Origin: Actinomycetota bacterium
Lineage (GTDB): Bacteria; Actinomycetota; Actinomycetes; S36-B12
Length of the DNA: 6,798 nt
Direction of reading: 5' to 3'
Assembly: GCA_026392575.1 (NCBI GenBank)
Contig: JAPLBU010000253.1
Span: 1 to 6,798, forward strand
Shown: one piece after another, positions 1 to 4,439 of the stretch
Layout of the letters: each line of letters starts with the position of its first letter
How positions within the stretch are numbered: the first letter of the stretch is position 1
Position numbers and translations under genes: made by a program
Notes under the pieces: model-generated
Databases searched by the model: none
What the model saw: the letters and a program-made list of their open reading frames with translations, nothing else
Told to the model about the DNA's origin: nothing

Positions 1-70
1 GGTCAGGGCTCGCCTGCTCCAACTGCTCATGGATCCAGCCGGACATGTCAATATTCGTTTCAGCGGTCAT
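1..70 (-). CDS. IS256-family transposase, 5' end only (partial)
   Basis: Only the first 23 codons are in the window; the rest lies beyond the left edge. Read on the minus strand the product begins MTAETNIDMSGWIHEQLEQ and continues ASPD. The LEQASPD stretch matches the usual N-terminus of actinobacterial IS256-family (Mutator-type, DDE) transposases, where it precedes the conserved alpha-helical region. The start is supported by an AAAGGAG ribosome binding site (plus-strand 78 to 84) seven bases upstream. The catalytic DDE residues cannot be seen here, so the family call rests on a short stretch plus the terminal-repeat-like sequence just upstream. I cannot say whether the element is intact. 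It marks the left side of an accessory region. Confidence 0.7.
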   Translation of the reverse strand, partial: MTAETNIDMSGWIHEQLEQASPD

Positions 71-77
71 CGCGTTG

Positions 78-84
78 CTCCTTT
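78..84 (-). promoter_or_regulatory. Ribosome binding site of the transposase
   Basis: On the minus strand this reads AAAGGAG, a near-perfect Shine-Dalgarno sequence, with seven bases before the ATG at 70. It fixes the transposase start. Confidence 0.65.
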
Positions 85-102
85 GAGAGATCCCTAGACA
101 GA

Positions 103-122
103 ACTTCCAAAGGATCACGCGA
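103..122 (-). repeat. Probable terminal inverted repeat (outer tip) of the IS256-family element
   Basis: On the minus strand this reads TCGCGTGATCCTTTGGAAGT, about 30 bases upstream of the transposase start, where the left terminal repeat of an IS256-type element should lie. From memory it resembles the tip of the mycobacterial element IS1081 (TCGCGTGATCCTTCG); I could not check this. The other end of the element is outside the window, so the inverted repeat cannot be confirmed and the exact outer boundary, near 122, is an estimate. Confidence 0.45.
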
Positions 123-265
123 TGACCGCCCCTACGTCAGGGCGCCACGCTCAACACGAGCCGATCCGTACACCACTTCCAAGGACGCGACTCGGCGCAT
201 GAGCTATCACGAGCGCCATCAGCAGACGGCTGGCCACCAGCGCAATTCCAGTATTCATGACTCAC

Positions 266-272
266 GAAGGGA
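266..272 (+). promoter_or_regulatory. Ribosome binding site of the DUF2188 gene
   Basis: GAAGGGA lies seven bases before the GTG at 280. It is the reason for choosing that GTG over the upstream in-frame ATG at 199, whose extra 27 residues do not resemble the family. Confidence 0.6.
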
Positions 273-279
273 AACTCCT

Positions 280-507
280 GTGGCGAAGAAGGACGTACAT
301 GTGACACCAGACGGTGACGGTGGCTGGAAGGTGATGCGGGAGGAAGCGCAGCGAGCGTCCTCACTGCACGGCACTCAAGCTCAAGCCGCGACCGAGGGTC
401 GCAGGCTTGCGCGCCAAGATCACGTGGAGTTCAACCTCCACGACAAGAAGGGTCGAGTCCGCGAAAAGGACTCGTATGGCAACGACAACTATCCACCGAA
501 AGGGTGA
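280..507 (+). CDS. DUF2188 domain protein, small, function unknown
   Basis: A 75-residue protein that spans the whole DUF2188 fold. Family hallmarks visible in order are HVTP (residues 7 to 10), GGW (14 to 16), the LHGTQAQA stretch (29 to 36) followed by the helix ending GRRLAR, and the conserved C-terminus from HDKKGRVREKDSYGND (54 to 69) to PPKG. No signal peptide or membrane segment is visible, so it is probably cytoplasmic. The family has no established biochemical function that I know of. The chosen start is GTG at 280, which has a good ribosome binding site and matches the usual family N-terminus (MAKK-like); an in-frame ATG at 199 would add an unrelated tail. The stop is five bases before the start of the DUF1883 gene, so the two genes are very likely co-transcribed. 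Family assignment is from remembered conserved positions, not a search. Confidence 0.82.
   Translation: MAKKDVHVTPDGDGGWKVMREEAQRASSLHGTQAQAATEGRRLARQDHVEFNLHDKKGRVREKDSYGNDNYPPKG
498..504 (+). promoter_or_regulatory. Ribosome binding site of the DUF1883 gene
   Basis: GAAAGGG lies inside the last codons of the DUF2188 gene, eight bases before the ATG at 513. It favours ATG 513 over the GTG at 504, which would overlap the upstream stop codon. Confidence 0.5.
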
Positions 508-512
508 ATGCG

Positions 513-791
513 ATGCAACATCTCAAGTCAGATCTCGGGACCGTCCAGGCTGGTTCGGTAGTAGTTGTCACTCTCAAGAACCAGGCCAATGTGATGCTCA
601 TGGACTCCTCGAACTACCGCACTTACAGTGCTGGGCGTGGAGGCAGGTTCACTTTCATCGGCGGCCACGCCAAACAGTCGCCGGTGCGGCTCGCCGTGCC
701 TAGTACTGGGCACTGGTACGTCGCAGTGGACCTTGGGGGTGCTTCGGGCCGAGTTTCGGCAAGCGTGCTCGTAGAACCTCCGATCTACTAG
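513..791 (+). CDS. DUF1883 domain protein, small, function unknown
   Basis: A 92-residue, probably all-beta protein consisting of a single DUF1883 domain. Visible family landmarks are LGTVQAGSVVVVTL near the N-terminus, ANVMLMDSSNY (residues 25 to 35), the FIGG turn (48 to 51), SPVRLAVPSTGHWYV (56 to 70) and VDLGG (72 to 76), ending in a basic beta strand. In other bacteria this domain also occurs at the N-terminus of TIR-domain proteins, which hints at a sensing or binding role in defence, but no TIR domain is present here and the gene stops after the domain. Start choice: ATG 513 has a well-placed ribosome binding site; GTG at 504 in the same frame would give 95 residues and a GTGA overlap with the upstream stop. 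Its tight coupling to the DUF2188 gene suggests a joint function. The biochemical activity is unknown. Confidence 0.82.
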   Translation: MQHLKSDLGTVQAGSVVVVTLKNQANVMLMDSSNYRTYSAGRGGRFTFIGGHAKQSPVRLAVPSTGHWYVAVDLGGASGRVSASVLVEPPIY

Positions 792-816
792 GCTAGTGAT
801 AGTGTAAGTCCCGTAG

Positions 817-833
817 TTCACTCTTTACGTGAA
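817..833 (+). promoter_or_regulatory. Candidate AbiEi operator (inverted repeat)
   Basis: A perfect 5-bp inverted repeat TTCAC-N7-GTGAA lies 14 bases upstream of the antitoxin start, in an AT-rich intergenic stretch. Characterised AbiEi antitoxins repress their own operon by binding inverted repeats in the promoter, so the position fits. A related half-site, AGTGTAA, lies at 801 to 807. The repeat is short and could be chance. Confidence 0.3.
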
Positions 834-847
834 ATATTGGAGTTATA

Positions 848-1504
848 GTGACAGCGGGTATCGGAGGCCATGGCAGAAGCGAGCTTTCCCGCGTGCTCGC
901 CACCGGCCGTCGCTTCGTGACGCCTGTTGGCGCTGCGGAGGCGCTGCGGACCGACGCTCCTACTGCTGCGCGCAAGCTGGCCCGGGCGAACCACTGGGCG
1001 CTGACCGACCAGGCCTTCCGAACGACAGTCCTGAAGACGTCATCCCGCGTTCGCTCGTCGACGGCTCGGCTTCTCGATCACGACTACCTCGTGGGCCACG
1101 TCGCCCCGGATGCGCTGGCCTGGGGCATGCGCACGGAGTGGAGAGCCGAGACACGATTGCTGTTCGCCGACCCTGCCCGAACCGTCGTGGACATACTCGA
1201 TGAGCCTCGAATCGGCGCCGGCATACGACACATTGCAGAGGTCCTCGTGTCGTACCTCGACGAGCATGATCCCGCGTCCCTCGTCGAGTGGGGCGACCGT
1301 CTTGGCAATCACGCAGTCTTCAAGCGCCTTGGCTACCTGATCGAAGCGCTCGGCCTCGATCGACCTGCGTTGGTCGACGCTTGCTTGGATCGGGTCTCGT
1401 CCGGCGTCGCGCTTCTGGATCCAGACGCACCCGACGACGGACCCCGGACCATGCGCTGGCGGCTACGGGTCAACACTGTGGTCGGCTTCGAGGGCGCGGC
1501 ATGA
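848..1504 (+). CDS. AbiEi-family type IV antitoxin, probably internally deleted
   Basis: A 218-residue protein of the COG5340/AbiEi family, the antitoxin and autorepressor of AbiE (MenA/MenT-type) modules. The N-terminus (residues 22 to 46) looks like the first helices of its winged helix-turn-helix, ending AARKLAR. The C-terminal antitoxin domain is well preserved from NHWALTDQAFRTTVL (48 to 62), through FADPARTVVDILDEP (106 to 120) and GIRHIAEVL (125 to 133), to the basic RWRLRVN near the end. Family members of this type, as I remember them, have about 50 further residues between KLAR and NHWALT, covering the wing and the start of the second domain. Here the two join directly near residue 47 (bases about 980 to 992), an apparent in-frame deletion. 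DNA binding may be impaired while toxin neutralisation could remain. The GTG start has GGAG five bases upstream. Its stop overlaps the ATG of the next gene by 4 bp. Confidence 0.8.
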   Translation: MTAGIGGHGRSELSRVLATGRRFVTPVGAAEALRTDAPTAARKLARANHWALTDQAFRTTVLKTSSRVRSSTARLLDHDYLVGHVAPDALAWGMRTEWRAETRLLFADPARTVVDILDEPRIGAGIRHIAEVLVSYLDEHDPASLVEWGDRLGNHAVFKRLGYLIEALGLDRPALVDACLDRVSSGVALLDPDAPDDGPRTMRWRLRVNTVVGFEGAA

Positions 1505-2506
1505 TCCCGCAACGCGAACTGGCCGACCTGCGCGCGCAGTGGACTCTCGATCAGAACGTCATCGAGAAGGACTACATCCTCGGCTGGCTGCTGGCCGGCA
1601 TCGCCAACCATGAAGCGCTAAGCAGTGGGTGGGTCTTCAAAGGCGGAACGTGCCTGCGCAAGTGCTACTACGAGACCTACAGATTCTCCGAAGACCTCGA
1701 CTTCACCGTGATCGAGGGCGGACCCGAGGAACCTGCCGACCTCATCCCGATTTTCCACGAGATCGCCGAGTGGGTCCGCGAGGAGTCCGGCGTCGAACTC
1801 GTCCTCGATGCCAAGTCGTTCGAGAGGCGCAAGAACAAGCGCGGCAACCTCACCACGCAGGGCCGAATCGCTTACGTAGGACCGAACTCCAATCCCGGTA
1901 CTTCGGCCGATCGGGCATCCGTACACCGACCGACTTACGGTCGACGGCGTGCGTTGCTACTCGATCGCTGAGTTGTTCGGGGAGAAGCTGCGGGCGCTCG
2001 CCGAGCGCTGCCGTCCCCGCGACCTGTATGACGTGGTCCACATGTATCGGCACCCCGACCTCGTCGGCGTCGCAGGCGCCGTCCGCGAAGTGCTCACCGC
2101 GAAGTGCGCGTTCGCCGGAATCGAGGTGCCGACCGTGGCGTCGATCCACAGCTCGCCGTACCGCGCCGAAATCGAGCGCGAGTGGGAGAACATGCTGGGC
2201 CACCAGCTACCAAGGCCACTCGTCCCGTTCGGTGCCTTCTGGAGCGCACTCGACGACGCCTTCGCCTGGCTTGAAGGCACCCTCGCCCGGGTGGTCCTGC
2301 CAAGGGCAGAATTCGGCTCGCTCGAACCGTGGACGGCACCTCCGCGCCGAGTCGAGCCCTACTCGCTGCGACGGACCCGCGACGGCAACCTCGTCCTCTT
2401 CGTCATCAACGACTACGGCCAACTCCGCAGTTACCGAGTCGACCACATCGCCGGTATCAAGGTCTCGTCCGAGGCGTTCAGCCCGAGGTATCGGGTCGAG
2501 TTCTGA
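1501..2506 (+). pseudogene. AbiEii-family nucleotidyltransferase toxin, frameshifted by an internal deletion
   Basis: The reading frame from ATG 1501 encodes the AbiEii/MenT-like nucleotidyltransferase N-terminus, with FKGGTCLRK (residues 47 to 54) and the metal-binding SEDLDF (63 to 68), the standard first motif of this fold. It runs to GRIAYVGPNSNP (121 to 132), then enters unrelated sequence and stops at 1971 (156 residues). The homologous continuation lies in the +2 frame from about 1898: VLRPIGHPYTD, then GVRCYSIAELFGEKLRALAER and CRPRDLYDVV, carrying the lysine and aspartate of the second catalytic motif, then a C-terminal region to the TGA at 2506. Intact members have roughly 20 to 25 residues between these parts, typically with an IKLD-like strand, so a deletion of a length not divisible by three at about 1890 to 1900 is inferred, not a single-base slip. 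The last 60 or so residues (RRVEPYSLRRTRDGNLVLF onward) resemble a WYL-type beta domain. The toxin is probably inactive. A GTG at 1949 could start a separate 185-residue C-terminal fragment. Confidence 0.8.
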
Positions 2507-2518
2507 TGGAGAGCCGCT

Positions 2519-2544
2519 GCCAGCCGCAAACTGTCGGCGCTGGC
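2519..2544 (+). terminator. Weak hairpin after the abiE module
   Basis: GCCAGC (2519 to 2524) pairs perfectly with GCTGGC (2539 to 2544), starting 13 bases after the abiEii stop. No run of T follows, so this is at most a weak or non-canonical terminator. Confidence 0.22.
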
Positions 2545-2574
2545 GGTCGGCGGACGCGTCGGTGCCTCTCTTTT

Positions 2575-2602
2575 GGGGAACTCCGGGGAACGTGCGGGGA
2601 AC
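2575..2602 (+). repeat. Three phased GGGGAAC direct repeats
   Basis: GGGGAAC occurs at 2575 to 2581, 2585 to 2591 and 2596 to 2602. The starts are 10 and 11 bp apart, one helical turn each, so all copies face the same side of the DNA. The array lies in non-coding DNA about 95 bp from the 3' end of the tRNA-Gly gene. Phased short repeats beside a tRNA 3' end are what arm-type binding sites of a tyrosine integrase would look like, but no integrase gene is in view, so that role is inference. Confidence 0.5.
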
Positions 2603-2652
2603 TAAGTCGGGTCGCTAGGGGGCGTCAGAGGGCGCTTCCGGTGCTTGACACG

Positions 2653-2667
2653 ACCCCGCTTTGGGGT
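2653..2667 (-). terminator. Small hairpin downstream of the tRNA-Gly gene
   Basis: ACCCC and GGGGT form a 5-bp stem with a 5-base loop, 31 bases past the tRNA 3' end on its strand. There is no T run after it on either strand. It may help end tRNA transcription or be incidental. Confidence 0.25.
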
Positions 2668-2697
2668 AAGAATCCCTTGTATGGCAGGGGTTTTCGC

Positions 2698-2771
2698 TGG
2701 AGCGGGTGACGGGAATCGAACCCGCACTGTCAGCTTGGGAAGCTGATGTTCTACCATTGAACTACACCCGC
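2698..2771 (-). tRNA. tRNA-Gly (anticodon CCC)
   Basis: A 74-base tRNA on the minus strand with the 3' CCA encoded. The acceptor stem is GCGGGTG/CACCCGC with T as discriminator base. The D-arm contains AGTTCAATGGTAGAAC. The anticodon stem is TCAGC/GCTGA with loop TTCCCAA, giving anticodon CCC, which reads GGG glycine codons. The T-arm contains GGGTTCGATTCCC. All cloverleaf elements are present and paired, so the gene looks functional. A tRNA-Gly next to dcd is, as I recall, an arrangement also seen in mycobacteria. Its 3' end faces the accessory region on the left, making it a plausible integration site. Confidence 0.96.
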
Positions 2772-2782
2772 GGAACGTGCCG

Positions 2783-2791
2783 ATTATGCCA
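2783..2791 (-). promoter_or_regulatory. Extended -10 promoter element of the tRNA-Gly gene
   Basis: On the minus strand this reads TGGCATAAT, a -10 hexamer with one mismatch to TATAAT plus the TG of an extended -10. It ends 11 bases before the mature tRNA 5' end, leaving room for a leader of about four bases. No good -35 is visible at the usual spacing. Confidence 0.5.
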
Positions 2792-2882
2792 GTAGGCCGT
2801 CGGTCGGGGGATGTCGAGGCCGGACGCGAGGGCCACAAGGTGCAGGTAGTGCCTTCCTTCCCGTTGCAGCGGGGCGAAACGG

Positions 2883-2888
2883 TAGCCT
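2883..2888 (+). promoter_or_regulatory. -10 element for leaderless dcd transcript
   Basis: TAGCCT fits the TANNNT actinobacterial -10 pattern and ends exactly six bases before the GTG start of dcd. There is no Shine-Dalgarno sequence in front of that GTG. The spacing predicts transcription starting at the first base of the start codon. No -35 is clear. Confidence 0.5.
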
Positions 2889-2894
2889 GCGTCC

Positions 2895-3470
2895 GTGCTG
2901 CTCTCAGACCGCGACATCAAGGCAGAGATCGCTTCGGGACGGGTGGGCCTTGAGCCCTTCGCGGAGGCGATGATCCAGCCCTCGAGCATGGACGTTCGCC
3001 TCGACCGCTGGTTCCGGGTCTTCGAGAACCACCGCTACCCGCACATCGACCCGAGCATCGAGCAGGCCGACCTCACCCGGCTGATCGAGCCGGAAGGCGA
3101 CGAGCCGTTCATCCTGCATCCGGGGGAGTTCGTCCTCGGTTCCACCTTCGAGGTCGTCACGCTGCCCGACGACATCGCAGGCCGGCTTGAGGGCAAGTCG
3201 TCGCTCGGCCGTCTCGGACTGCTCACCCACTCAACGGCAGGGTTCATCGACCCGGGCTTCTCCGGCCACGTGACACTCGAACTCTCCAACGTCGCGAATC
3301 TGCCGATCATGCTGTACCCGGGGATGAAGATCGGGCAGCTGTGCCTGTTCCGGCTGTCGAGCCCGGCCGAGCATCCGTACGGGTCGGAGAAGTACGGCTC
3401 GCGCTACCAGGGCCAACGCGGCCCCACCCCGAGCCGCTCGTTCGCGAACTTCCACCGAACCCAGATCTGA
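2895..3470 (+). CDS. dcd: dCTP deaminase, probably bifunctional (dCTP to dUMP)
   Basis: A 191-residue cytoplasmic enzyme of dUTPase fold, very close in sequence and length to the mycobacterial Dcd, which deaminates dCTP and also hydrolyses the resulting dUTP to dUMP, the precursor of dTMP. Landmarks: MLLSDRDIKAEI at the N-terminus, QPSSMDVRLD (residues 28 to 37), LHPGEFVLGST (74 to 84), the phosphate-binding EGKSSLGRLG (99 to 108), AGFIDPGFSGHVTLELSN (115 to 132) with the catalytic Glu at 129, and the flexible C-terminal lid YQGQRGPTPSR (171 to 181). The lid and GFIDPGF sequence match the bifunctional type more than the E. coli monofunctional enzyme. The GTG start matches the family N-terminus exactly and has no Shine-Dalgarno sequence but a suitable -10, so the mRNA is probably leaderless. 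The gene diverges from tRNA-Gly, and the next gene starts six bases after its stop. Confidence 0.96.
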   Translation: MLLSDRDIKAEIASGRVGLEPFAEAMIQPSSMDVRLDRWFRVFENHRYPHIDPSIEQADLTRLIEPEGDEPFILHPGEFVLGSTFEVVTLPDDIAGRLEGKSSLGRLGLLTHSTAGFIDPGFSGHVTLELSNVANLPIMLYPGMKIGQLCLFRLSSPAEHPYGSEKYGSRYQGQRGPTPSRSFANFHRTQI

Positions 3471-3476
3471 TCCCGC

Positions 3477-3983
3477 GTGGGAATGCCGCCGGAGACTGAA
3501 CTCGAGATCTTCAGCTACGAGGACTTCGGCGTCGGTGTTCGCTGGCTGGCTGAGCAGCTCGTCGACCGCAACTGGATCCCGGACGCGATCCTCGGCGTTG
3601 TTCGCGGCGGACTGTTCGTATCGACCGCGATCGCCTATGCGCTCGACATCAAGGATGTTCGCCACGTGAACGTCGAGTTCTACACCGACGCCGGCGAGAC
3701 CCTGCCCGAGCCTGTTCTGATCGGTCAGGCGCCGCATCTCGCCGACCTCGGCGGCAAGCGGGTGCTCGTGGCCGACGATGTCGCGGACACTGGCGCGACT
3801 CTGCAGTTCGTGCGAGCGATGCTGCCGGACGACGCGATCGTCCACGTCGCGGTGCTTTACGAGAAGCCGCACACCACATACGCACCCGATCTCGCCTGGC
3901 GGTCGACCGACAAGTGGATCCGTTTCCCGTGGATCCAGGTGCCGCCGGTGCGTATTCAGGCGGCGGGTCGGTCTTCCGTATAG
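3477..3983 (+). CDS. Type I phosphoribosyltransferase, likely 6-oxopurine (Gpt/Hpt-like)
   Basis: A 168-residue phosphoribosyltransferase that would transfer a base onto PRPP. The PRPP-binding signature VADDVADTGATLQ (residues 98 to 110) is complete, with the acidic pair DD. VRGG at 42 to 45 corresponds to the pyrophosphate-contacting loop, and YTDAGETL (69 to 76) lies in the region of the flexible loop. The C-terminal DKWIRFPW (145 to 152) resembles the base-binding end of xanthine/hypoxanthine-type enzymes, so purine salvage is the best guess; the exact base cannot be told. It starts six bases after the dcd stop with no clear ribosome binding site, suggesting translation coupled to dcd and a joint nucleotide-metabolism operon. 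ATG at 3483 is an alternative start, two codons later. Confidence 0.85.
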   Translation: MGMPPETELEIFSYEDFGVGVRWLAEQLVDRNWIPDAILGVVRGGLFVSTAIAYALDIKDVRHVNVEFYTDAGETLPEPVLIGQAPHLADLGGKRVLVADDVADTGATLQFVRAMLPDDAIVHVAVLYEKPHTTYAPDLAWRSTDKWIRFPWIQVPPVRIQAAGRSSV

Positions 3984-4004
3984 CCGGGCTGCCGAACCCT
4001 CGGT

Positions 4005-4010
4005 GATAAT
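4005..4010 (+). promoter_or_regulatory. -10 element for leaderless moaE transcript
   Basis: GATAAT, one mismatch from TATAAT, ends exactly six bases before the moaE ATG. It sits in the 33-bp gap after the phosphoribosyltransferase gene, with no Shine-Dalgarno sequence between. This suggests the Moco operon has its own start here and is translated from a leaderless mRNA. Confidence 0.55.
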
Positions 4011-4016
4011 GGCCCG

Positions 4017-4439
4017 ATGGGAGAGATCCGGCTGGTCGAGGTGACCGAACGGGCCCTCGACGCGCAGGCGATCGAGCGGCTCGTTGCCGACACGCGGGCC
4101 GGTGCCGTGGTCTCCTTCAGCGGCAATGTCCGCGATCACGATCACGGTCGAGAGGTGCTGTCTCTCTCCTATGAGGGACATCCGTCGGCTGCGTCGGTCC
4201 TGGCCGAGGTGGCGAAGGAGATCGACTCCCGGTTCGACCTGGTCAGCCTCGCCGTTGCACATCGTGTCGGAGCACTCGCCGTCGGCGACGCCGCGCTCAT
4301 CGTTGCCGTGGCGTCAGCGCATCGTGACGAGGCCTTTCGGGCGTGCGCCGCGTTGGTCGATCTGACGAAGGAGCGGCTGCCGGTGTGGAAGCACCAGGTG
4401 TTCGCCGACGGCACCGACGAGTGGGTGAACTGCGCATGA
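4017..4439 (+). CDS. moaE: Molybdopterin synthase catalytic subunit MoaE
   Basis: A 140-residue protein of normal MoaE length. With MoaD it forms the heterotetrameric cytoplasmic synthase that inserts two sulfurs into cyclic pyranopterin monophosphate to give molybdopterin. Visible family features are GAVVSFSGNVRDHDHG (residues 29 to 44), the LSYEGHP segment (50 to 56), the HRVGALAVGD stretch (82 to 91), SAHR (100 to 103) and LTKERLPVWKHQ (116 to 127). Lys118 and Lys125 correspond to the two catalytic lysines of the E. coli enzyme, and the C-terminus has the usual EWV. The start has no Shine-Dalgarno sequence but a good -10 six bases upstream. The stop codon overlaps the moaA start (ATGA), so the two are translationally coupled. 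Its partner gene moaD is nearby but on the opposite strand. Confidence 0.95.
   Translation: MGEIRLVEVTERALDAQAIERLVADTRAGAVVSFSGNVRDHDHGREVLSLSYEGHPSAASVLAEVAKEIDSRFDLVSLAVAHRVGALAVGDAALIVAVASAHRDEAFRACAALVDLTKERLPVWKHQVFADGTDEWVNCA

Noticed and set aside
199..279. N-terminal extension of the DUF2188 protein from ATG 199
   Set aside because: The extra 27 residues do not resemble the family and ATG 199 has no ribosome binding site, whereas GTG 280 has one.
1866..1950. Programmed ribosomal frameshift as the explanation for the split toxin gene
   Set aside because: There is no slippery heptamer, and a conserved segment is missing at the joint, so a slip alone would not restore the protein.
1629..2618. 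Plus-strand open frame of 329 codons across the toxin gene
   Set aside because: It is the third frame of abiEii, rich in Arg, Ser and Pro with no family features, while the real protein is visible in the other two frames.
2645..2672. TTGACA-N16-TAAGAA, promoter-like, pointing into the tRNA-Gly gene from its 3' side
   Set aside because: It would transcribe only antisense to the tRNA toward dcd, which has its own promoter; the -10 match is modest and no gene needs it.
2602..2838. Minus-strand open frame of 78 codons containing CSSMVEHQLPKLTVRVRFPSPAP
   Set aside because: It is the translation of the tRNA-Gly gene and its flanks, a well-known false protein prediction.
3231..4262. Long minus-strand open frame (343 codons) opposite dcd, the phosphoribosyltransferase and moaE
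   Set aside because: It is antisense to clearly real genes, crosses gene boundaries and has the Arg/Asp/Val/His-rich composition of a high-GC shadow frame.
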